A DNA stretch of 64,000 bases from CAVVMA01 sp963830715 (lineage in GTDB: Bacteria; Desulfobacterota; Binatia; Binatales; Binataceae): positions 62,001 through 126,000 of the forward strand of contig CAWHNS010000007.1 in NCBI GenBank assembly GCA_963830715.1, given 5' to 3'. The translations under genes and the position numbers were made by a program. The notes beneath the pieces were generated by a model that saw only the letters and a list, made by a program, of their open reading frames with translations, ran no database searches and had not been told where the DNA came from. Positions within the stretch are counted from its first letter, which is position 1; the number at the start of each line of letters is the position of its first letter. This document shows, in pieces, positions 30,184 to 37,858 of this stretch.

Positions 30184-31299
30184 TTATGCCCGCTTGAAGT
30201 TGCGTCGCTCAGCCCCCTCGATTGCCGCAGGCAGCGTCGCAAAATATCTGCGCTGCGCCAGGCGCGAGACGTCGACCAGCCCGATCATTACCGGAACCTC
30301 AATCAAGGGCCCGATCACCGCTGCGAATGCCGCGCCGCTGTCGATCCCGAATGTCGCAATTGCGACTGCGATTGCCAGCTCGAAATTGTTCGAGGCCGCA
30401 GTGAAGGACAATGTCGCGGTCTGTGGGTAGGTGGCGCCGACGCGCCGGCTCAGCACGAACGACAGCGCGAACATGATCGTGAAGTAGAGCAGCAGCGGTA
30501 TCGCGATGCGGACCACGTCGAGCGGCAACTGCACGATTCTCGCGCCTTTGATGGAAAACATCACGACGATCGTGAACAGAAGAAACACCAGCGTGAGCGG
30601 GCTTATCTTCGGAACGAAACGCTCGCGATACCAGTTTTTACCCTTGCGCCGGGTGAGAGTTTTCCAGGTAGCCAGGCCCGCGACGAACGGGATGCCGAGA
30701 TAGACGCCGACGCTTTCTGCGATCTTCCCGATCGTGACATCGACGATAGCGCCGCCCAATCCGAGCCATCGGGGGAGCACGGTCACGAATACGAACGCAT
30801 AAAGCGAAAAGAAGAGCACCTGAAAGATCGAGTTGAATGCGACCAGGCCGGCGCAATAGTCCGCGTCGCCGTCGGCGAGATCGTTCCAGACGATTACCAT
30901 CGCGATACATCTCGCGAGGCCGATGATGATCAGCCCGGTCATATACTCCGGACGGTCGCGAAGGAAAATTATTGCGAGCGCGAACATCAGGATCGGGCCG
31001 ATTATCCAGTTCTGAACCAGCGAGAGACCGAGGATCTTCCAATTCCGAAAGACGTCGCCCAACTCGTCATAGTTAACCTTGGCCAGCGGGGGGTACATCA
31101 TCAGGATCAACCCGATCGCGATCGGCAGCGAGGTAGTGCCGACACTCAGCCGATCGAAAATGATCCGCACGCCCGGCACCGCCGCCCCCAGCGCAATCCC
31201 GGCCGCCATCGCCAGGAAAATCCATAGCGTCAGGTAGCGGTCGAGAAAGGAGAGTCGGCGCACGACCGGCGTCTCGGCCATCGTCATCGTTGCACTCAA
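30184..31299 (-). CDS. acr3: arsenite efflux transporter Acr3
   Basis: 371 aa, ten membrane helices (BART superfamily). The essential Cys in helix 4 is in GLARCIAMVIVWNDLA; LILMMYPPLAKVNY and NNFELAIAVAIATFG are further family blocks. It exports As(III) generated by ArsC across the inner membrane using the proton motive force. 40 bp after arsC. Confidence 0.95.
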   Translation of the reverse strand: MSATMTMAETPVVRRLSFLDRYLTLWIFLAMAAGIALGAAVPGVRIIFDRLSVGTTSLPIAIGLILMMYPPLAKVNYDELGDVFRNWKILGLSLVQNWIIGPILMFALAIIFLRDRPEYMTGLIIIGLARCIAMVIVWNDLADGDADYCAGLVAFNSIFQVLFFSLYAFVFVTVLPRWLGLGGAIVDVTIGKIAESVGVYLGIPFVAGLATWKTLTRRKGKNWYRERFVPKISPLTLVFLLFTIVVMFSIKGARIVQLPLDVVRIAIPLLLYFTIMFALSFVLSRRVGATYPQTATLSFTAASNNFELAIAVAIATFGIDSGAAFAAVIGPLIEVPVMIGLVDVSRLAQRRYFATLPAAIEGAERRNFKRA

Positions 31300-31339
31300 T
31301 GCGCACTCCTGCGTGTGTCGGCGGAGGTGTGGGACCTGG

Positions 31340-31858
31340 CTACGGTTCGCGCTCTTCGGGAAGTTTGATTTTACCGATTTCTCTCACGCGCTCCCCCAGA
31401 GCGAACTTGTCGAGTGCCTCGATTCTCAGGCTCGTGAAGATCTTGATTCGATTCTCGAGTTCACGGTAGGTGCGAAAGAAGAGGCGGCGCCTCCCTTCTT
31501 CGCTGCCTTGAAACACCACCGGGTCGGAGACGCCCCAATGCGCTGTTATCGGTTGGCCTGGCCATACCGGGCACGGTTCAGCTGCCGCCTGGTCGCAAAC
31601 CGTGAACACGAAGTCGAGCAGCGGACTGTCCGGACGTGCAAACTCGTCCCAGCCCTTGCTGCGCAAGCTTGAGGTGTCGTAGTTCAGCTCGCGGAGTAGT
31701 TCGAGCGCCATCGGGTGGATGGCACCCTTGGGATGGCTCCCGGCGCTGAAACCTTTGAACTTTCCCTTGCCCCAGCGTCCGATCGCGCATTCGGCCATGA
31801 TGCTGCGCGCGGAATTGCCCGTGCATAAAAACAGGACATTGTATTCTCGATTGGCCAT
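31340..31858 (-). CDS. arsC: arsenate reductase, low-molecular-weight phosphatase fold
   Basis: 172 aa. P-loop near the N-terminus, LFLCTGNSARSIMAE (CxxNxxR-type nucleophile Cys), with AGSHP and a downstream CDQAAAEPCPVWPG carrying two more Cys, as in thioredoxin- or mycothiol-linked ArsC. It reduces As(V) to As(III) for export. The ORF extends upstream to 31948, but the ATG at 31858 directly precedes the conserved start. The C-terminal tail past residue about 140 is longer than in the shortest members. Confidence 0.9.
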   Translation of the reverse strand: MANREYNVLFLCTGNSARSIMAECAIGRWGKGKFKGFSAGSHPKGAIHPMALELLRELNYDTSSLRSKGWDEFARPDSPLLDFVFTVCDQAAAEPCPVWPGQPITAHWGVSDPVVFQGSEEGRRRLFFRTYRELENRIKIFTSLRIEALDKFALGERVREIGKIKLPEEREP

Positions 31859-31884
31859 GGTGCGATTGTCCGGCGAGCTGCGAT

Positions 31885-32370
31885 TCACGCTTGCGCTTTC
31901 GATCCGCCGCAGCAGGCACTCGTCGAAGACGGGGCTGGCGCGCAGCACGAAGCAGACTCAAGCGGTTTGGCTGCAACTGTACGCGGGGCACGGTCGTTGC
32001 CGTACACGGTGTTCTCGCCGAACGTATGAAAGGTCTCCCACGAAATGCCGCTCGGATCGGAGACCCAGCCTTTATTGCCACGCGCGTAGCAGCACGCGGC
32101 GTTCTCCTGCTTGACCACCGACTGACCGGCGGCGTCGAGCCGTCCCGCGATAGTCGCCAGATCTTCGTCCGATTCGACCTGCAGCCCCAGATGATCGAGG
32201 CCTGGCGCGGTCGATCCCGAAGTGATCGCAAAATTGACGCGCGGATCGTCGAGCATCCATTTCGCGTACTCGGGTTTGAGTACCGCGGGCTCGGCACCGA
32301 ACAGCGTCGAATAGAAGCGCACCGAGGAATCGAGGTCATCGACCCGGACGTGAACGTGAAACCGTTTCAT
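31885..32370 (-). CDS. arsI: ArsI/CadI-type glyoxalase-fold protein, likely C-As lyase
   Basis: 161 aa vicinal-oxygen-chelate fold: metal ligands His5 or His7 (FHVHVRV), His60 (GLDHLGLQV) and a Glu in SWETFHTFG. The vicinal cysteine pair AACCYARG (Cys93-Cys94) corresponds to the pair that binds trivalent organoarsenicals in ArsI, which demethylates them. A Cys-rich tail (SCCAP, ACCGG) is typical. Start overlaps the arsR stop by 4 bp (ATGA). CadI, a cadmium-induced relative, is the alternative name; the Cys pair favours ArsI. Confidence 0.85.
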   Translation of the reverse strand: MKRFHVHVRVDDLDSSVRFYSTLFGAEPAVLKPEYAKWMLDDPRVNFAITSGSTAPGLDHLGLQVESDEDLATIAGRLDAAGQSVVKQENAACCYARGNKGWVSDPSGISWETFHTFGENTVYGNDRAPRTVAAKPLESASCCAPAPSSTSACCGGSKAQA

Positions 32371-32750
32371 ATGGATATCCTCCGACTATTCTTTGGCGCG
32401 GCAATTTGCTGAGGTGTACATTCGGATGCACAACCCGGCTCGACGGCGGGACTGCATAACTCCGTCCGCCCGCCGCAACAGTTCTCCGTCAGATAGGAGA
32501 GCAGATCATTCATCGCCTTGAAATTGGCGCTGTAGATGATCGACCGGCTCTCCCGCCGTGACCTTACCAAGCCCGCAAACCTGAGCTGGTTCAGGTGAAA
32601 GGACAACGTGGGCGAGGGTTGACCCAGCCGTGTGCCGATCTCGCCCGCCGGCAGCCCCTCGGGCCCCTTCTGCACCAGAAGACGAAAGATGTCGAGCCGC
32701 GTCTCTTGCGCCAGCGCGCCCAGCGCTCCGATTACGGTCAACTTCTTCAT
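32367..32750 (-). CDS. arsR: ArsR-family arsenite-responsive repressor
   Basis: 127 aa winged-helix regulator: helices with QETRLDIFRLLVQKGPEGL, recognition helix SPTLSFHLNQLRFAGLV, wing RSRRESRSIIYSA. Cysteines cluster at the C-terminus (NCCGG, ELC, PGCASEC), a plausible As(III) site as in non-canonical ArsR proteins. The ATG at 32750 (MKKLTVIGAL) is the likely start rather than the upstream extension. It heads the operon arsR-arsI-arsC-acr3-(arsR fragment)-arsM, which it presumably represses in the absence of arsenic. Confidence 0.9.
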   Translation of the reverse strand: MKKLTVIGALGALAQETRLDIFRLLVQKGPEGLPAGEIGTRLGQPSPTLSFHLNQLRFAGLVRSRRESRSIIYSANFKAMNDLLSYLTENCCGGRTELCSPAVEPGCASECTPQQIAAPKNSRRISI

Positions 32751-33003
32751 AGTTTCACATTTATAGAGATATTGGATAACCAAGTCAAGCTCCCTCGAAC
32801 GCCGGGCGATCCGCGTCCGCAAGTGCGTTGCAGCGGCGCCGGCCCGCTCTGGTCATGGCCTTCCGGGAGCAAGCCGAACTGTTCCCCCCCTGCAGCTATA
32901 TTGTGCAAGCCTCGACAGTTGGAAGCTGGAGGCGCGGATAGGCTCACCGCCGAGACCTTGGCCGAACGGATCGATCGGCAGGGTCAAAAAGGGGGAATTC
33001 CGG

Positions 33004-33501
33004 CTAATCTCCCTCGAACGCCCGACCTTTGACGAAGATTGCCGACTGGTCGCCAAAGTAGACTAGCCTCTCCTCCTGCCAGAAGCGAAACTCGAAGCGG
33101 AGCACAACCCGCTTCGGCCCTTCGCGGGCCTTGGTCTCTTTGGAATGGAGCCGGAGCGGCGGTCCAATGGTTACCAGACTTCGGAAGTCAGCGCGATGGA
33201 TGCGGTTGCCGAACCCGACCCATCCCTCCTCCCAACGACAGCTGTGCAGGAAGTAGGCGTGAAGGCAGCCGAGGTTGCCGGTCAGCAGTATAAGGTCGGG
33301 CCCCGATAAGTGCCGAGGATGGATGCCTGGATCGCCCACTTGATACCGCGCCACTGGCAGCGGGCGCGTCGTGTCCATACGCGCTTCGATCTCTCGCTGC
33401 GCGAGGTCGACACATAGCACCTCGTCGACCAGGAATGCCTCGCTCGAATATGGAAACGTCGAGACGAAGCGCTCGAGCTCAAGCTTCGAAGGTGCGCTCA
33501 C
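33004..33501 (-). CDS. FabZ/FabA-like hotdog-fold protein
   Basis: 165 aa, GTG start. Blocks FPYSSEAFLVDEVLCVD, GNLGCLHAYFLHSCRW, GFGNRIHRADFRSLVTIGPPLRLHS and RVVLRFEFRFWQEERLVYFGDQSAIFVK follow the hotdog pattern of beta-hydroxyacyl dehydratases. The central helix carries His residues, but the FabZ His/Glu pair is not clearly recognisable. It may be a dehydratase or thioesterase acting on an acyl-thioester. It stands alone, just outside the left end of the transposon. Confidence 0.6.
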   Translation of the reverse strand: MSAPSKLELERFVSTFPYSSEAFLVDEVLCVDLAQREIEARMDTTRPLPVARYQVGDPGIHPRHLSGPDLILLTGNLGCLHAYFLHSCRWEEGWVGFGNRIHRADFRSLVTIGPPLRLHSKETKAREGPKRVVLRFEFRFWQEERLVYFGDQSAIFVKGRAFEGD

Positions 33502-33576
33502 GGCAGCAGATCATTCCAAGCGTGATGAGAAATGACAAGCGGCGGACCAGGCGGCGCTTCCCGGCACGGTGCTGTC

Positions 33577-33584
33577 CTAATTGG
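33577..33584. repeat. 8-bp target site duplication, left copy
   Basis: CTAATTGG, identical and in the same orientation as 37859-37866, immediately outside the left terminal inverted repeat. Eight-base duplications are the rule for the IS1595 family. Confidence 0.9.
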
Positions 33585-33611
33585 GGCACTAATATACTTA
33601 GCTAATACGGC
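33585..33611 (+). repeat. left terminal inverted repeat of the IS1595-family transposon
   Basis: Starts GGCACTAATATACTT; pairs with 37832-37858 with four mismatches. Confidence 0.88.
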
Positions 33612-33652
33612 GTGGTAGGGTGGGCCGGACGTGACAGGCCGTTCTCAAAAAA

Positions 33653-34165
33653 CTATCGGGAGGTTCCGGAAATTATATGAGACGCGAGACGACGATAAGG
33701 CTCGGAACTGTTCTTATCGGCGTAGGAGGGAGCGCGCGAGATCGCAGTGCGTATTTCCTCGACGTTCATCCCGGCTAAGGTTCCGATCAAGCGTCCAATG
33801 CAGTCCTTGCGTGACTTTCCCGCTTGAAAATCCTTGGACAAGTCTTTTCCAAACGCGCGGCAACTGTCGAGCGTCGGCAACAAAGTGCCGTTCCGAAGTC
33901 GCATGTCGAACTCTCGGATAACATCGTACTTTTCGGGCGCGGTGCGTCTCAGGTCTGACATCACGTCGTCTCTGTCCCTTCCGGCATGGATCGGGAGATG
34001 CCGTTGGCTCTGGCTCGGAGCTATACGCCGAACTAGAAATTCGACGACGTCTTCGCCATTGGCGCCTCCCAGGAGAGATAACCCTTCGGACAACTCATTC
34101 GGTGCGAACTCCTCAAGAAGGAGTTGAATCCGGAGAGCGGCCTCTCGTCCTCGTCGCGTCATCAC
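33653..34165 (-). CDS. unknown 170-aa protein, partner of the ParA-like ATPase
   Basis: Hydrophilic, mostly helical by composition, no membrane segment. Blocks such as LRIQLLLEEFAPNELSEGLSLL, DDVMSDLRRTAPEKYDVIREFDMRL and GKSRKDCIGRLIGTLAGMNVEEIRTA are visible, but I recognise no family. It starts by overlapping the parA stop (GTGATGA: GTG at 34165 or ATG at 34162), so the two proteins are translationally coupled and probably act together, in the way ParA ATPases work with a partner that stimulates them. It is not an obvious ParB: no ParB box or C-terminal HTH is seen. Confidence 0.65.
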   Translation of the reverse strand: MMTRRGREAALRIQLLLEEFAPNELSEGLSLLGGANGEDVVEFLVRRIAPSQSQRHLPIHAGRDRDDVMSDLRRTAPEKYDVIREFDMRLRNGTLLPTLDSCRAFGKDLSKDFQAGKSRKDCIGRLIGTLAGMNVEEIRTAISRAPSYADKNSSEPYRRLASHIISGTSR

Positions 34166-35010
34166 AATCCAACTCTCTTCAGGAACTCATCGCCAACAAG
34201 CTGAAATTCTTGCTTCACATAATCGCGCGCGTAGTTTGTGCGGAAGATTGGAGCGCCAGCGCGTGCGCCAGCCGCGTATGAATCCGAGTGGCGCGCCTCG
34301 TTATCAAACACCGGCCATTTGTGTTCTTTCGCTATTGCCCCGACATCGCGCCTTGACCGATTGTGCTCCGGTTTGACGTGTTGAGGATCAGAGTCATTGA
34401 ACACGATTCCTGCGAACTCGATGGTTTGGTCGTCACGGCTCGCTCGATGCTCGTTCAGCGAACGTGCCAAGAGCGGAAGTCCGATCGTCGCGAGAAATTC
34501 CGGTTTCACCGGCACGACAATATACCCGCTCGATAAATATGCGGCCGTGGTCAGGATCGACTCTGTTGGCGCACAATCGATGATAATGAGGTCATATGCG
34601 TCGTGCAACTTCGCCAGAAATTTCGGCAACAAGTGCGCCTTTTCCGTGGGATTTTTCAGCGTCCATGCCAACTCCAACCGCGAGGGAATCAGGTCAAGAA
34701 GACTTCCGTCTTTCCACTTGATGAGATGCTGCACAATGCTCGACGGTTGAACTGGCGTCGGGGCGCGATGCCTCTTCGTCGGTGGGGAGAACTGCTCGAA
34801 AATTTCGACGACCGTGGGTTTCTCGGCTTCGATGTATTTGACGTATTGCTCCGCGCCCATGAAATACTGGCTCAGGTTTGATTGAGGGTCCAGATCGACG
34901 GCCAAGACGCGATGGGTACCGCTCCAAGCGGCGTGCCACGCAAAATTGAACGCAAGCGTCGTTTTACCGACGCCGCCCTTCATGTTGATCATCGATACCG
35001 CTGTCGCCAT
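34162..35010 (-). CDS. ParA/MinD-type Walker ATPase
   Basis: 282 aa. Deviant Walker A NMKGGVGKTTLAFNFAW (about residues 9-25) with the signature lysine, Walker A' VLAVDLDPQSNLSQYF, and Walker B IIIDCAPTESILTTAA, followed by SGYIVVPVKPEFLATIGLPLL. No N-terminal HTH, so it resembles Soj-type or transposon/plasmid-borne ParA proteins that bind DNA nonspecifically in the ATP state. The C-terminal half (AIAKEHKWPVFDNEARHSDSYAAGARAGAPIF) is typical of stand-alone ParA relatives. It is the first gene of the leftward passenger module; about 160 bp separate it from the divergent rightward module. Confidence 0.85.
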   Translation of the reverse strand: MATAVSMINMKGGVGKTTLAFNFAWHAAWSGTHRVLAVDLDPQSNLSQYFMGAEQYVKYIEAEKPTVVEIFEQFSPPTKRHRAPTPVQPSSIVQHLIKWKDGSLLDLIPSRLELAWTLKNPTEKAHLLPKFLAKLHDAYDLIIIDCAPTESILTTAAYLSSGYIVVPVKPEFLATIGLPLLARSLNEHRASRDDQTIEFAGIVFNDSDPQHVKPEHNRSRRDVGAIAKEHKWPVFDNEARHSDSYAAGARAGAPIFRTNYARDYVKQEFQLVGDEFLKRVGL

Positions 35011-35172
35011 CCCCGTGGTCCCTCCCTTGAACTATTCGCGGATCGCTGAAGATACCTGACCGCTAGAAAAAATTCCACGTTGCCGTCTTGACCCGAAGCG
35101 ATCAAAGGGCGAAACTATTTTGGGGCCGCGAGACTTTGACTTACCCCTGGGCTTGCACGATGCTGCGACTCG
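35011..35172. promoter_or_regulatory. divergent intergenic region between the two passenger modules
   Basis: 162 bp separating the parA-like gene (left) from the nucleotidyltransferase-like gene (right). It must carry both promoters if the modules are independently expressed. A TTGACC is present near 35091, but no convincing -10 partner is seen, so no promoter is called. Confidence 0.35.
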
Positions 35173-35715
35173 ATGCCAGCCAAGGTGGAGTATCCGCCAC
35201 TTTTCCCTGCGGGCTTCCACCCGATGACGCTGACGGCGTTACGGCAGAAATGCGTTCATGGATTTCCGTTGTCAAAGACGCGAGCGGCGATCATGGATGG
35301 ACTCGAACAGCTAATCTACCAGGTCGAAAATTCTGACATCACAGGCGAACTCTGGATCGACGGAGGTTTTTTGACAGAGAAAATGGACCCGGAGGACGCT
35401 GATATTGTCCTGTTCGTTGACGGCAATTTCTATGACACCTGCCCTCAAAATCAGCGCGACATAATTGATCACTTTGACTCTTCTGCTCCTAAGCTTTCCC
35501 ACTACTGCGATAGCTATGTAGCCCGGGAATATCCGATCGGTCATCCACTTCACAACGAAAGCATCTGGGACCGCGTTTATTGGCACAGGCAATGGGGATT
35601 CAGCAGAAGCCTTGATTACAAGGGCATCGTGACGTTCCAAGTCCGGCCGCTCTCCGAGGCCGCAGCAGCAGGCGACCCGTATGCGCAACTGGCCTTGCTT
35701 GCCCAACGATACTAG
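35173..35715 (+). CDS. DUF6932-like nucleotidyltransferase-fold protein
   Basis: 180 aa. The N-terminal PPLFPAGFHPMTLTALRQKCV and the block LWIDGGFLTEKMDPEDADIVLFV resemble DUF6932 proteins, whose core looks like a minimal nucleotidyltransferase: a G-G/S-F motif followed by an acidic DxD (here DADIVLF). Related minimal nucleotidyltransferases include MNT-type antitoxins and small-molecule tailoring enzymes. Here GG replaces the usual GS, which may affect catalysis. It begins a rightward module with 8 bp to the next gene. Family assignment is from memory of motifs and not from a search. Confidence 0.6.
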   Translation: MPAKVEYPPLFPAGFHPMTLTALRQKCVHGFPLSKTRAAIMDGLEQLIYQVENSDITGELWIDGGFLTEKMDPEDADIVLFVDGNFYDTCPQNQRDIIDHFDSSAPKLSHYCDSYVAREYPIGHPLHNESIWDRVYWHRQWGFSRSLDYKGIVTFQVRPLSEAAAAGDPYAQLALLAQRY

Positions 35716-35723
35716 AGACATCA

Positions 35724-36650
35724 GTGCCTGATCTATTGGACATTCAGGAAAGGCTACAGGAAACAAGCGCCGCCATCGAAAGGTTGCAGCGCGTGATAGC
35801 GCAAAATCCTGACCGTCGTTCGCTACTCGCAAACGTCCAGTCTCTGGAAAGGCGCTGGCACAAACTCGACCAGGATTTCCGCGCTGCTGCGAATCGACTC
35901 GAACTTGACGTTTGTCACTACCGGATTCTTTTTGAAGGTCGGCCAATGCTGGCGGGGCTGACGAGCGTTTGGGGAGACTTTCAAAAAATGTTTTCGCTAG
36001 TGTACGATGCCTTGAAAAACGGCCCGAAACTCCGAGGACGACTGAATCCCGATGTTCTCAGCGAAACTGCGTTGGGATTTGCATACTCGTATCCGGGCTC
36101 GATTGGTGTGGTTTTGACTCTAAGCAGCGAACGCTTGCTCTTCGGGGGGACCTTGCTTGACGACGCGGTTAAAATGACCCTTGAGTTAGTTCGAGCAGCC
36201 GACACGAAAGGGCTAGCCGACTTCTCGAAGAAGATTGGCGCGCCACCGATTGCGGCTGCCTATACATGGGCTGATGATCAACTTCACTTCGGTATGGAAA
36301 GTCAGATCGAATGGCATCGCCAAGATGAAGTGCGGGCATCGCTAACTATTCAGAGACCCGAATTGGAACGCTTCCGAACGATAGCCAGTGAAATGAGCGC
36401 CGAGCAAACCGACGAAGTTACCGCAAATATAGAACTAGTAGGTGCGGATGCTGATACGCACTCTTTTCATCTAAGACTGGAGGACGATACACCGATAAGG
36501 GGAAAGTGTTCGCCAGAAGTAATCAGCGAGACGCACTCTGTCGAATTGCCGAAGAGTTATCGCGCCACGTTACTCAAGACAACCAGAATAAGATTCTCAA
36601 CGGAAGAGCCAGAAGTAGAATGGCGACTTACGAAATTGGAGAAGCTATAA
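35724..36650 (+). CDS. unknown 308-aa protein with N-terminal coiled coil
   Basis: Residues 1-60 (LLDIQERLQETSAAIERLQRVI, VQSLERRWHKLDQDFRAAANRLEL) look like a coiled coil. The remainder is an alternating beta/alpha region with no membrane segment and no motif I know. A mid-protein run (GFAYSYPGSIGVVLTLSSERLLF) could be a beta-sandwich core. It follows the DUF6932-like gene by 8 bp and is followed within 3 bp by a 54-aa ORF, so the three are probably co-transcribed as one functional unit. Confidence 0.6.
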   Translation: MPDLLDIQERLQETSAAIERLQRVIAQNPDRRSLLANVQSLERRWHKLDQDFRAAANRLELDVCHYRILFEGRPMLAGLTSVWGDFQKMFSLVYDALKNGPKLRGRLNPDVLSETALGFAYSYPGSIGVVLTLSSERLLFGGTLLDDAVKMTLELVRAADTKGLADFSKKIGAPPIAAAYTWADDQLHFGMESQIEWHRQDEVRASLTIQRPELERFRTIASEMSAEQTDEVTANIELVGADADTHSFHLRLEDDTPIRGKCSPEVISETHSVELPKSYRATLLKTTRIRFSTEEPEVEWRLTKLEKL

Positions 36651-36653
36651 TCC

Positions 36654-36818
36654 GTGCCAACGCTTGAGAAACCCAAATCAAGGAAAAAGCTGACGCCCTA
36701 TCAGCGTTTTGAAAACCTTATTCGCAGTCTCGTTGCTGTGCCACGAAAGGAAATAGAAGCTGAACAGGCACGGTATCGCGAAGGCCGAGCAGAGAAGAAG
36801 AAATCCGAGGGTGACTGA
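36654..36818 (+). CDS. 54-aa basic/charged small protein
   Basis: GTG start three bases after the preceding stop. The product begins MPTLEKPKSRKKLTPYQRFE and ends in a charged helix (EIEAEQARYREGRAEKKKSEGD). The pattern LTPYQRFENLIRSLVAVPRKEI is one I associate with short accessory proteins next to mobile-element or toxin-antitoxin genes, but I can name no function. Tight spacing to the 308-aa gene supports translation. Its stop is 35 bp from the convergent transposase stop. Confidence 0.6.
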   Translation: MPTLEKPKSRKKLTPYQRFENLIRSLVAVPRKEIEAEQARYREGRAEKKKSEGD

Positions 36819-36852
36819 CTGGCCCGCGCTTCCCTCGCTGTTGCCGTGTCAG

Positions 36853-37809
36853 TCAGACGGGTGTGGCCACGGGCTCGATTTCCTTTCCCGTTAGCTTCTT
36901 GTACGTCACACGCTTTCCAGCCACGCCCTGCATCACGCCGATGAAGCGGCCCGCGTTGTCATCCTTGCGCTGGTTGAACCGATAAGCCTGCTCATCCAGA
37001 TAGCGGAAGAGATGGAACGGTTCGACGCTGATGTATGTTCCCTTCAGGCCGCGCTTCAAGAGGCTCCAGAAATTTTCAATCCCGTTCGTGTGGACGTTGC
37101 CCTTCACGTAGGTTTCCGCGTGATCGATGACGTTGTGGACGTATTCGCGATCCAGTCCGTGGTATCCAAGCCACGCATCGGTAAAGAGATAGGAGCCGCC
37201 CTGTATGTATTTCCGCACTTGCGCTTGAAGAGTCTCGCGTTGGACGTTCGGAACGTGGACGATCCGAATCTGCTTGCTCTTGCGATCCAGTAAGCCCATT
37301 ACGACCGCCTTACCGGCCCCGCCCGTGCCCGTGATCGTCCGGGCGCGACGATCCTTGTGCATGTTTTGGGCGAGGCCACCGATAAAACTTTCGTCGGCCT
37401 CGATCTCGCCTGACATCTTCTCGAAGGTTCCGGTCTGCATCGCGAGCCTGATGCGATGCAGCATGAACCACGCGGTTTTCTGCGTCACGCCAAGCTCGCG
37501 ATGAATCTCGTAGCTGCTCACGCCGTTCTTGCAATTCGTGACCATCCAAGATGCCGCGAACCACTTGTCGAGGCCGATAGGCGAATCCTCGAAAATGGTG
37601 CCGACCTTGACGCTGAACTGTCTTCGCTCATGCTTCACGCTGCATTGCCAGCGGCGCTGGTTGGCAAGATAGCCGACTTGCTGGCTTCCGCACGTCGGAC
37701 ACGTCGCGCCGTTCGGCCAGCGGATGTCCGCGAGGAATTTGATGCAGACATCCCGATCGCTGAAATATCGGATCGCATCCTGTAGGGTCATTGGGCTTGG
37801 AGCTTTCAT
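36853..37809 (-). CDS. IS1595-family (ISXO2-like) transposase
   Basis: 318 aa, full length. N-terminal zinc ribbon with CPTC (Cys37, Cys40) and a second pair near WQCSVKH. The DDE catalytic domain shows Asp139 in EIEADESFIGG, Asp211 in YLFTDAWLGYHG, and the third acidic region NGIENFWSLLKRGLKGTYISVEPFH (with the HTNG context typical of ISXO2-like enzymes). The start lies 23 bp inside the right inverted repeat. It is intact, so the element may still be active. Confidence 0.93.
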   Translation of the reverse strand: MKAPSPMTLQDAIRYFSDRDVCIKFLADIRWPNGATCPTCGSQQVGYLANQRRWQCSVKHERRQFSVKVGTIFEDSPIGLDKWFAASWMVTNCKNGVSSYEIHRELGVTQKTAWFMLHRIRLAMQTGTFEKMSGEIEADESFIGGLAQNMHKDRRARTITGTGGAGKAVVMGLLDRKSKQIRIVHVPNVQRETLQAQVRKYIQGGSYLFTDAWLGYHGLDREYVHNVIDHAETYVKGNVHTNGIENFWSLLKRGLKGTYISVEPFHLFRYLDEQAYRFNQRKDDNAGRFIGVMQGVAGKRVTYKKLTGKEIEPVATPV

Positions 37810-37831
37810 GCCCTAGAATCTAGCAAGGGTA

Positions 37832-37858
37832 GCTGTATTAGTCAAGTATGTTAGTGCC
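37832..37858 (-). repeat. right terminal inverted repeat of the IS1595-family transposon
   Basis: Read inward on the minus strand it begins GGCACTAACATACTT; complements 33585-33611 with four mismatches. Confidence 0.88.

Larger units (their letters stand above)
33585..37858. mobile_element. IS1595-family transposon with passenger genes (4,274 bp)
   Basis: A complete element: 27-bp imperfect inverted repeats beginning GGCACTAA at both ends (33585-33611 and 37832-37858, 23 of 27 positions matching), flanked by a perfect 8-bp direct repeat CTAATTGG. The transposase lies at the right end (36853-37809). Between it and the left end are five other genes: a leftward parA-like gene with an overlapping partner, and a rightward nucleotidyltransferase-like gene, a 308-aa gene and a 54-aa gene. 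A plain IS1595 is about 0.8-1.3 kb; passengers are known in some members of the family. The interior looks lower in G+C than the surroundings (by eye, not computed), consistent with recent transfer. Confidence 0.88.

Noticed and set aside
33653..35010. A plasmid-type partition (parAB) system
   Set aside because: The partner lacks ParB features, there is no replication gene, and no centromere-like repeat array is visible nearby.
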